Part shown: piece after piece, positions 48,001-64,000 of the stretch
Layout of the letters: each line of letters starts with the position of its first letter
Numbering within the stretch: the first letter of the stretch is position 1
NCBI RefSeq assembly: GCF_021347895.1
Contig: NC_067124.1
Span: 2,673,630-2,737,629 of the forward strand
Length of the DNA: 64,000 nt
Source: Acanthochromis polyacanthus
Lineage: Eukaryota > Chordata > Actinopteri > Pomacentridae
Direction of reading: 5' to 3'
Made by a program: the position numbers and the translations under genes
Notes under the pieces: model-generated
The model's input: the letters and a program-made list of their open reading frames with translations, nothing else
The model's database searches: none
What the model was told of the DNA's origin: nothing

Positions 48001-51000
48001 GCAGATGTTCCAGGTTCGAATCCTGGCAGGACCCTGTACTCCAAACACACCCTCAGTGACTGACAGCAGCTGATTGTCTGACTATGAGGACACACCTGAA
48101 AGGTTTACTTTCAACTAAGAACCTTATTTTGCAAGGTTTTACTACCATAATGGTCATTTCGGATGAAAATGTCATTTTTAGCATTTTTCTTTACACACGT
48201 GAGGTCAAAGAAAATCGAGTTGAGCCTAAAATGCAAAAACAACAATCTACTAGAAAAGTACTTTTGTCTTGGCTCAGATAGGCCCCTGTTTTTTATTATT
48301 CCCCACCGTGCCATAAGCATGAAGGGGGATATTGGCGTCATCACGTACGTCCGTATGTCCACATTTCGTTTCCGGAGCATATCTCAGAAACTACTTGAGG
48401 GATTTCATTCATATTGCACCCAGGCCATCTCTACGTAGTATAGATGTGCCTTTGGGGTGTATGACCTTGACCTGATTATTTTATTGTAGTCTCGATGTAT
48501 CATTTTGTTGGTGTATCGTCCACTATAGATTATCTTGCACTTCCAGGCACTATATATATGGCGGGGGATGTTTTAAGCAGAGCATGTTTATTTGCTAATA
48601 TTTTTCTCATAGAACTTATAGACCCTCCAGAAAAACGTGGGCTAAAATCCTTGATTATGCGGGCTAAAATCCTTGATTATGCAAATAAATATGCGGGGTT
48701 TTTATGCCATTTTATGCGGGGAAATTGCGGAAAGTTGCAAAGTATGCAAATAGTTGTGAAATATGCAAAAATATACGCGATTCACCTGCTGTCTGGCCTG
48801 CTGTCTGGGATGTGTCCTCTAATCAGACACTGGGTCTGCTGCGGGGTTACTGGACTGACAGTCTGTGCTCTGGGAGGGGGAGAAGCTCACAGCAGCACCT
48901 GCTGCTTGTTGAGGACAGTAACTGCAGAATGATCCCAGTTTTCCTGTCAGTCTCCAAAACGGCAGAAAAAGTCGCTAGATTTGTGGCGAGTCGCTTTTGA
49001 CAAAAAAAAGTCGCTAGGACACTTTGGAAAGTCGCTAGATTTAGTGAGAAAGTCGCTAAGTTGGCAACACTGGCGCCGCGCTCCGCATCAGCTCGTGCTT
49101 CTAGTGTGTGTGTGAATGTGTGAACTGATGACGTCAGGCCGGGCGTCACATAAAAACTCACAACTCCATTTATATCGGTTATAGTTTTCTCATTTTATGC
49201 GGAAATTGTGAAATCAAGCGGGACCCGCATATTTCTTTTTTTCATGGAAATGTGAGATTCTTGCGGGAATTAAGCGCTGTTTTGCGGGGATTATGTGGCC
49301 TTTTGGGAAATTATTGACCCCCGCATAATCAGCGGCATTTTGGTGATTCGCATTTTTCTGGAGGGTCTAACCTTAGGGGTTAGGGTAGAGGAACAGACAA
49401 TTACCATTAGAGAGTAAACCTTTAATAAGCAAGATATTTGCTTTAGCGATGAGAAACACTCTTTGACAATCTCCATCATTTTAAATTTGTATATTTATGC
49501 TGCACCCAGGAAAAAAACAGAATCCGCTTATCCCTTTCCCTCACCAGTCTGTAAAACCGCTCTGCAATGAGAAGGTTGTACTGTAGTTCTCTGAAAAACA
49601 AACTCCAGCTAGAACAGTTAATTAGTGTTATCTGACACCTTGAGACACAGAAATCTTCATCACTGAACTGTCTAGACTTTTTTTTAAAACTCCAAGTCTT
49701 AAGCATTGCAAGCCATGATGCTCATGACAAAGAGATCTGGTTTCAGAATAACCAGGAATATTCTGTTATCACAGGAGGTTGGAAACCTTGTAGAACGCAG
49801 CCAAAGCTCATTTGTTTCTCTATTGTTTTGGCAGCTAATTGTTACAGCTCTACTCAGGCTTGATAACTTTACAGCTTAAACCAGCAGCAACCATTATTTG
49901 TACGTCAGACGGTTATCTCCATCGGATGGACTTCCACAAGCTTTCTGGCTGATTTTGCTCAGTAGAACCTGAACCAAATATTATTATAAACCAGATTTTT
50001 TTTTAATAATTGGCCCATAATAAGGGTGTGTTCATAGCAATTTGGTAATCTTATTATACTTATAGGCACATCATTCTGCTCTTACCTTTAATGAAGGTCA
50101 ATTAAATTTTCATGGACAAGTCTAAATAATAATTTAAAAAAGATGTTTTTTTTTCTAAAAGTTACGTTTTCAAATACAAGAAACTTTGTTTCTCATTCAC
50201 CAAACTACTGAACAGGTGTCCTCACACCTGCATAAATGAACATATCAGTGATATAAATGAAGGACTGTTGCAGTTATGTGTTTCTTTATTCAGCGATAGA
50301 TTCAGTACTGCAAATGTTGGTTAATAAATTGAGCCGTATTTCTCTCCTGACACTAGTAATGCTGTTTATACAGGCGCATGCTATATATCTGTGTATCTTT
50401 CAGAGGTGGACGAGGAGAAGAGGAGGGAGCTGATGTTGCGAGGAGTACCAGCACACTGCTGTCAGAGTTTTTTGTGGGAACGGTCGGTCCGTGACAACGT
50501 CACTGATAATAAGATATCTGAGCAGGTAGCTTCTCATCCTCCTACCACCAGGAATTTCGTACAGTAACAGCAGTTTCTGGTGTATGATTTTCATCATAAT
50601 TAGTCTCTCCATTTCTAAAAGTGTCTAGATAAAAGCTCGGATGTTGCTCTGACGTACAGCTTTTTTGTACGCTGCCTGTAGGAGTTGAACCGTATGAGGA
50701 GTGAGGTGCTGGTGCCGGGTTCCAGGCTGAGCCCGACTCCCCTGCAGGGCAGAGTCCCAATTCTGCTGGTTCATCAGCCTGGCAAGCAGGTGGGACATGA
50801 GATGAACTCCTGGGGGGCTGGATTCGACCTGCTGCTCCCTAAAGGCTGGGGCATGGCCTTCTGGGTGCCACTGGTAGGTACCATGGGACAGCATGTTTAT
50901 TTGATTTAGTTCATTTTTTACCAAAGGATTTGGAAAATAATAGTTTTTCTCACAGTAGTACTTAAGGTTAGGGTGCTTTCCCATAGTTTGGTTTGGTCAC

Positions 51001-54000
51001 TTTTGTCTGCTAATCGTGATGTGTTTGGATTGGGAATACGTCGGTAAAAACTGTGGATTGAAGTGTGGTGCAGACCAAACAGTTGCAGGGAGCTTCAAAT
51101 GGGTTCCATTTCGACACTGGTTTGGTCTGAAAAAGAAACTCAGACATTAGCAACAGCTGCTACTTGATATATTTTAGACTTTGACAGGTGACATTGAAAC
51201 GAGATAAACATCAACATTCACTTCACCTGTCAGAGGTTTTAGTGTTGTCTCTGATGAAGCAAACTATAGAGAAATCCATCTGCTGATTGTGAACTGTTCA
51301 GAAAGCAATCTTAAAATCAGTCTGTATAAGCAGTTTAGATATTTATGTCAGTCATTTAGTAACCAAGGTAGAAAGAGTGCAGGGATTTTTCCTGACATAC
51401 TGTCAAAAACGGTGGCCTTTTGTGCCTGTAAAATACTCCTTGTACTTTGGCAAATCATTAAGTTTGCTAAATAGTGTGTGATATAGCAAATCTTCAGACA
51501 TCCCTGGTGTAAAGCTGCAGTAGAAACACTTTTTCATCCTCTCTCCGTCTCTTTCATCATTTCCATCAGGGTGATTTGTAGTCTACTAACTTTAATAAAA
51601 GTTACAAGCTGTTTTTTCTTCTTCAGCTCTTTGTGACCCCAGAAAACATGAATTTACACGTGAGAAGAAGTGAAGTACGACATCAAAAAAATTTGTAATT
51701 TGCTTAGTCAGTTGCCTAGTATAAATCATCTAATAGCTTATAAAGATGTTAATGTCATTCAGCTGGACTTTCACTTGATAGGTTTTAATAAGATGAGCAT
51801 GCATGTACACAGTGGATGTCTGTATGGGAAACTCTGAAAAACTGTAAAAGATGTTTTCAATTATGAGGTTGTCTCATTCTTGTTTTCGAGCAGTTTCATT
51901 TTGTTTGGACTAACAATGTGAAACTGTTAAATGTACCTTGAAATTTAAAAGCAGGCTAGAAGCCCTCAGGTTTGTTTTATTTGCCAAGTCCAAAAAACCA
52001 ACCCTTTCCTGCCTTGCTCTGTCCTCCAGGTGTACAGAGGAGTTCGCATAGGTGGGCTGAACATGAGCCTGAAGCACTGTCAAAATAAAGCAGCGCCCCA
52101 CTTTCCCCACGATTATCCAGACTGCCCTGCAGGCGTTCGTTTGCAGGAGGAGCAGGAGACTGAGCTCCTGGACAAGTTCAAAAGGTCAGCTGAAGACTGA
52201 AGAGGGAAGAAAACAAAACAGTTATGATGTGTGTGATCAGGATTATCAGGGACACACTGAGAATGGTTTTCAGCCGGGATATCGTGGCTGCCAGAGCTTT
52301 TGTGTATCTTGTAATATTACTCTGCAATATAACTGCCGATAGAAAACAGAATCTTAGGGAGTTTCCAAGAACATAAAAATCTATTTTACTGATGGTCGTG
52401 TTTTTCTATATTTTAATTATCTGTTGATAAACTTATAATTGCTCGTTTAATTGCAGGCAAGATTTTTTTCAGTTCAATAATTAAGGTGATAATGAGACAT
52501 TAGAATGAAAAATGCTTCATCATGTTTTGTTAGTGTGTGATTGTACAATCATCTTAAAGGAGAAGATAATATTCCCAAGTGGTGTGATTGTCAGTGGATT
52601 AGAGGTTTTGATAGGGGAAGCGCTCCAAGCTCTGACCTCAGTTAATCTGAATAATGCATGTCTTTCCCACAATGCAGATGAGATGGTAATAAGCTGCTCA
52701 CCCTCTGCCATCCACAGCAGTCACGATGTCTTAACAGATTGCCAGGGTTGCCCCAACAGTCTGACAAGAGTTTGACCTTCCGACCTCTTTCGCAGGCGTC
52801 CGCCCGCCAAAAGGACCAATTACATTAAACATGGCTGTCTGGCTCCTTTCTGTTGCCCATGGCAACAGCTGGCAGAGGAGTGGGAGCTGCTCATGAGAGA
52901 TGGAGGAGAGGAGAGGAAAGAAGACAGCCAGATCCAAACCACAATGCAGACTGACAGCGTGATGGAGAAGGAGATGACATCACAAGAAGACATCGCTGTG
53001 ACAAGGCCTCCGAGCCGCTTCACTGTACTGAGGTAAGTGTTTGGCTTTTCCTCTTTTATATTCTTGTTTGTGATTTATACTTAAGATTTATCCCTTTTTT
53101 ATTCTCCCTTGTCTTATTGAGAAAATAAACTTTTATCAGCATTGACTCAAAGCACCCACCCACTGCAGGTTTGCTCCAGGGTCCCTTCATCCTACACGTC
53201 TAAATCATTCTTCCAACAATATTAAGAAGCTGGCTTTTAAAGGTCCCTTGAGCAGCAATGTATGAAAGCACTGTTTTTGGAGCCTCAGGCTCCAATTCAT
53301 CACTTACTTCTTTCCTCTTTTTTATTAAGAGAGACCAGCGCAGCTTTTGAGAGACTTGATACATGCCGTGTCTCCAGTCTGCTCCCTCTCATCATAATGT
53401 CTCTGATGAGAATCCCCAAAGTACATCCAGCTTTAAATTGCAGCAATACATCACAGAGATTAGTGGAGGGGAAGAGTTGCATCTATCCTCATAAAACCAT
53501 CACATAAGCTTTGAGTAATGGCAGACTTTATGAGAAAAAATTGGATTGATTTTCACCGCCCATTGGCTGCCTTTTGTTTTCAGCATTCAGAATTAGAAAA
53601 TGTTCAACAAAATTTTGTATCTCAGGGTTCCTAAAGGAGCCAATGATGGTGTGAGTTTTCCTTACAGTATTAATCATTTGGTCTAAATAGTTATTTTTTG
53701 CTTCCTAGGGACAGAAAGTCTCTGAGGCTGCTTTCTGGTTGGTGCAGACCCACGACATCCAAAGGTCAGAGGCCGGTTTGTGTCGGGGAGGTGCCGCCTC
53801 TCAGCCGCTCAGCCGTGACGTCGTTTCTTGCAGCACATGGGATGAGTCTGGTGTGGGTGCGTCTGTCGCTGTTTTCAAAAGGCAAACCGGAGTTCCATGC
53901 CATGCTGTGTGTGCCAACCGCAGAGGACCTGAAGCTGCTGGGCAAAGAGCAAGGAAACGGCGGCCCCCAGGAGCCCCCGCACAGAGACCCTTTTAAAAGC

Positions 54001-54405
54001 AGAATTAAACGACGAAAGAAGGACCCCAAAAAAGCTGCCACTTCAGCTGTGTCCTCTACAAAGCCTGGCTGTAAAGGCTCAGACCTCCCCTCTGCTTCTG
54101 ACCCAGACCCCACCACATCTGAAGACCCTCAGTCATCCTCCCAGGCTTCCTCAGACCTCATCCTCGGGCTGTGGCCGGATCCTCTGCCCAGCGTCACCTC
54201 TCACTGCTCCCGGGTGACTGTCGGCTGGGTCACTCAGGGTGATTTCTCCCTGTCGTCGGGCTGTGGGGAGGCTCTTGGGTTTGTCAGCGTTGCCGGTCTC
54301 TTAAGTACCCTCCTCAACCAGCCACTAGAACACAGAGGAAAGCTGCTGCTGCGAAACCCCAACTCCCTGAACTACCGCTTTGCTAAGATCAGCATAGAGG
54401 TTTGA
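42100..54405 (+). CDS. pop1: Ribonucleases P/MRP protein subunit POP1
   Basis: Largest protein of RNase P and RNase MRP, which mature tRNA 5' ends and pre-rRNA in nucleus and nucleolus. Exons: 42100-42226, 43554-43679, 44056-44231, 44341-44601, 44703-44790, 44923-45101, 45251-45525, 45611-45704, 45787-45895, 45986-46105, 50404-50525, 50682-50873, 52030-52184, 52796-53032, 53709-54405; 2958 nt, 985 aa (human 1024), with phases closing at every junction. The N-terminal POP1 domain (about 85-230) has [37 protein letters not shown] and [10 protein letters not shown], basic RNA-binding motifs. The POPLD region (about 560-690) reads [27 protein letters not shown] and [14 protein letters not shown]. 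The C-terminus has [19 protein letters not shown] and ends FAKISIEV. The start is the first ATG after an acceptor and matches the human-like KKMRNQP context. Intron 10 (46106-50403) is packed with repeats. Confidence 0.96.
42330..42638. mobile_element. hAT-like foldback MITE with 8-bp TSD
   Basis: Two 138-bp arms (42330-42467 and 42501-42638) are almost perfect inverted repeats around a 33-bp centre. The ends are CAGGGATGTCAAACTC / GAGTTTGACATCCCTG, and the flanks are an exact 8-bp duplication GTCTAGAG (42322-42329 and 42639-42646). CAGGG-type ends with 8-bp duplications are the hAT signature. The arms' near identity points to recent insertion. It lies in pop1 intron 1. Confidence 0.92.
46190..47200 (+). 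repeat. Old transposon debris in pop1 intron 10
   Basis: The 46190-46370 stretch ('tacaaagaagctgaaaacaaatcagaaaac', 'atctagctggttaaatgtgc'; split phrases) is a familiar fish interspersed repeat. Near 47110-47150 'tctgtggtgaagcatggtgg' plus 'tggcagcatcatg' encodes [11 protein letters not shown], a Tc1 transposase motif. No ends or intact frames were found, so at least two decayed elements are present. Confidence 0.5.
47585..47875. repeat. Dispersed repeat with TCCG microsatellite, copy A
   Basis: Begins 'tatcccccgcctccatgaag' and contains 'agggggatatagg', a (TCCG)n-like tract at 47639-47675, and ends with 'catgtggcgggggatatt'. A related unit follows at 48297. The class is unknown, but CCCCCGCC/GGCGGGGG edges act like terminal repeats. 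Confidence 0.55.
47899..48040 (+). repeat. tRNA-like SINE head with A and B boxes
   Basis: TAGCTGAGTAGTG at 47906-47918 resembles a pol III A box and GGTTCGAATCC at 48013-48023 is an exact B box. The boxes are about 95 bp apart and no cloverleaf can be drawn across them, so this is a SINE or tRNA-derived relic, not a functional tRNA gene. Confidence 0.5.
48297..48575. repeat. Dispersed repeat related to 47585, copy B
   Basis: Starts 'attccccaccgtgccataag', has 'gaagggggatattgg', GTCCGTATGTCC and 'ctcagaaactacttgaggga', and ends near 'tatggcgggggatg'. It shares the edges and the phrase order with copy A, but not the expanded TCCG tract. Confidence 0.5.
48619..49379. mobile_element. Non-autonomous DNA transposon with GACCCTCCAG ends
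   Basis: TAGACCCTCCAGAAAAA at 48619 is repeated inverted at 49363-49379, so the terminal repeats are about 17 bp plus looser homology inside (GATTATGCGGG-type). TA at both ends is the probable target duplication. The interior holds a 22-bp tandem duplication (48639-48660, 48661-48682) and a block of AAAGTCGCTAGATTT-type repeats (48966-49068) that looks like part of a second element. No transposase is encoded. Confidence 0.72.
49380..50403 (+). other. End of pop1 intron 10
   Basis: About 1 kb with no recognisable exon or bounded repeat. Short frames on both strands lack coding character. Confidence 0.4.
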
Positions 54406-56384
54406 TTGAAACATCCTTTATCCCAAAAAGCTGTCAATTCTGGGTGAATGAAGCAAGCTGATGCCAAGACTTCTGCAATTAAATCGCTTGAAGCTTCATT
54501 CATGAAGTGGTCTGACAGAAACCATGTGCCGTGGCCAAAGATGTGCATGAGGCATGACTCCCTGCTGCCTGGTGACATCGTTTAGTTGTGTGTATTTTAT
54601 ACTTTAGGACATCCTCATTGTTTAAGGTGAGAGTTGCTTGTTTGATTTCATATCAGTCTTTGTAAGAGGGATGCTCCACAAAGGGATCAGCTGAATACTG
54701 GAAATGAATGAAAGCCTTGTTTTTTTTTAGTTAGATTAAGATCGTTAGGCCTTTTATCAATTGTATTAACAAAAGAAATTAATTTGACATCCCTCTATAT
54801 GCAGTTGACATCAGGATGCTGAGAGTATTTATGTTCTTCATGACATTTTGTTCTTTGACAAGGTAAATGAGTGGGTTTAAATCTCTGACATGTCTGTCTA
54901 AAAATACCACTGCACTGAAGAGGTTTTGGTTGAACATAAGTTAATAAAATACCTATGCTGTGCTCGACAGACGACGTCGGTGGAAAATGACTGGCACCAT
55001 TAACTTGTGAAGAAACCGCGGAAGTGTTTCAGCACACTTTACAGTTTAACCAGTGGTACACATTAAGGCCCAGCTCTTATAAAGTAAATGCATTGAGCAG
55101 CTGATACTTCAACATTCTTTCTTATTATAGCTACACAGGCACGAACAGCGGTTACCCACACATCCCATAATGTGTAGGAGGCAGATAAGAGTTTTGTTGC
55201 TTGGTAACACTAAAGTTTGGTAGCAGTTGAGTATGCAGTCTGAGGTTTATTTGAGGTGAAGATGGGCGATCAGGGGGAGCATTGGTGCGTTTAAAGACCA
55301 GTTATATTACAACTCAGAGGAAACAGGTTTCATAGTGATGTGCTCTGCTGTATTTCACAAACCAAACACTGAACTGCCAACATGAACCACTTTAACTGTT
55401 GTGGCAAAAGATCAAAAAATGACTACCAAAGCACTTGTCAGTGTGAAAAAGTCAATTTATGTCATATCATGTCAACTCGACATGTACAAAGCTGCCTGGC
55501 CGTATGAGACCCTCCCCCACCATTAGAGGGCAGTAGTGCACTTCTTTTGGATGGTATGAAATCCCCAGACTGTTGAGATGTTTTGTCCTTGTTTATTGAC
55601 AACTGAAGACACACAGATCAATTTATTCAGCTGATAAACTTAATTTTTCAGATATTTTGAAAAGCATTTATCACAGTAACCTCCTGCACCGTTTTTTTTT
55701 TGGTCGTACTACTATTCTTTGCAAATAAAAGTTGCTGCTAATGAGGCATCTGATATTAAACTTTCATCCTGAGGTGTTTCATCTCATCTTAGAGTCATGA
55801 GGTATTACTGATAATTGTGTTGAATTTAATTCTAACACACAAACAGATTTATTTCCATGAATAAATAGAGCCGCTCAATAGAGACACTCGCCACTTTGGA
55901 CACAAAATCTTAACATGTATATGGCCACCAGTACTGGTGCTCAGCTGGCACTGGTTTAAATTGATGCCTTTCATTTCTTTCCATAAATAGAAATTTTATT
56001 GAAGAACCCAGGAAGTGGCAGTCACACGCACACAAATTCACAAAAATGACAGTCCCAACAGATGGAGCAGGTCCTATGAATCGTCTGTTTGGCCAGCTCT
56101 GTTGCACATGAGTTTGGCTGCCAGTGATCCATATGTTGGAGTCTTTGCCTCGGGCTGCACTTTGTCTGTGTGCCTCCTCCCTGTGAACATGGACAGCACA
56201 GCTCATTAGATGGACCCTGCTGCCAGCGCTGCAGACATTAGCCGGCAGATGAATTTAGGGTCACTGCTGCTGGAGTCATTCTGTCACTACATGCGAATCA
56301 ATGACCCATACTCAATACAAACACTTCATTAGGCCATGTATTGTATTGTGGAGAGAGCTGATTAAAAGCTGCTAAACAACATAC
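54406..56384. other. pop1 3' UTR and pop1/nipal2 convergent spacer
   Basis: AATAAA at 54943-54948 is a likely pop1 poly(A) signal. The last coding exon of nipal2 must lie here on the minus strand, since the exon at 56385 ends with a GT donor in phase 1, but I could not identify it. Minus-strand frames at 54372-54578 and 55910-56206 do not look like a NIPAL tail. Confidence 0.45.
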
Positions 56385-63633
<7,249 letters not shown>

Positions 63634-64000
63634 CTGAGAGGTGAAAATGCATTTAGTTAGTTTAACCGCCACTCAAAACACATTGCCTGCTTGAATATAT
63701 CTGAACTCTAACACGACTATATTGCCACACTGTGTATTGTGCAACACATTTAACACAGTCAAGATACAACATTAGAGAATAAAGACATGCTCTCAGAATA
63801 ACTTTACAGTCAACGCTCGTCTCCTGAAGACAAACACACAATTAGTGTTCAGCCATTTTTCTGTGGCCTCTTATGCTGGATTGGTTTACTTTTTGATGCA
63901 ACATGTCAGTTTAATCACAAGCGAGGTCAGACACTTGACTGAATATTGACTTGATAAAAATGGCATCAATAATGTTGCACAGCTGACTGCTAACATTCAG

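Noticed and set aside
47899..48040. Functional tRNA gene suggested by A and B boxes
   Set aside because: The boxes are too far apart and no acceptor stem or cloverleaf can be formed; a SINE head explains it better.
48495..49000. Plus-strand frames of 145 and 98 codons in pop1 intron 10
   Set aside because: They run through a mobile element with terminal inverted repeats and simple tandem duplications and show no protein-family signal.

Overview
The window is vertebrate nuclear DNA from a ray-finned (teleost) fish, most likely a percomorph. Genes are split by GT-AG introns, genes cover little of the sequence, and introns and spacers are full of fish-type Tc1/mariner elements, TA-flanked MITEs, hAT-like foldbacks and tRNA-derived SINEs. 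The gene order is laptm4b (+, last exon only), matn2 (+), erich5 (+), rida (-), pop1 (+), nipal2 (-, partial). From memory this matches the human 8q22 neighbourhood LAPTM4B-MATN2-ERICH5-RIDA-POP1-NIPAL2, which supports the individual calls. I saw no rpl30 between matn2 and erich5, where I remember it in human.

Region by region: 1-5.5 kb is the last laptm4b intron, terminal exon and 3' UTR, with a nearly complete but frameshifted Tc1 element. 5.5-9.4 kb is spacer with a MITE and a SINE. 9.4-23.1 kb is matn2, a secreted matrix adaptor with two vWA domains, seven EGF modules on seven 123-nt exons, and a coiled coil. The coiled coil is split by an AT-AC (U12-type) intron at 20218-23081 that ordinary GT-AG gene finding would miss. 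23.9-30.6 kb is erich5, which encodes a low-complexity protein with an MGCSSSS N-terminus and two possible C-termini. 33.5-41.5 kb is rida on the minus strand (six exons, 136 aa), with a Tc1-like element and a LINE fragment in its introns. 42.1-54.4 kb is pop1 on the plus strand (15 coding exons, 985 aa). It is head to head with rida, and about 0.65 kb separates the two start codons. 56.4-63.6 kb holds seven internal exons of nipal2, convergent with pop1; its N-terminal exons lie beyond the window and its C-terminal exon was not found.

The genes are functionally unrelated neighbours: lysosomal membrane protein, matrix adaptor, membrane-associated acidic protein, imine deaminase, RNase P/MRP subunit and NIPA-type Mg2+ transporter. 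I reconstructed exon structures by hand from splice signals. Reading phase closes exactly for matn2 (2274 nt), erich5 (1203 nt), rida (411 nt) and pop1 (2958 nt). I found no bacterial, viral or CRISPR-type system. The most informative observations are the AT-AC intron, the recent tandem duplication of matn2 EGF exons, the phase-compatible alternative C-terminus of erich5, a TTAA-flanked element carrying a RecQ-like helicase fragment, and several mobile elements whose exact target-site duplications can be read directly.
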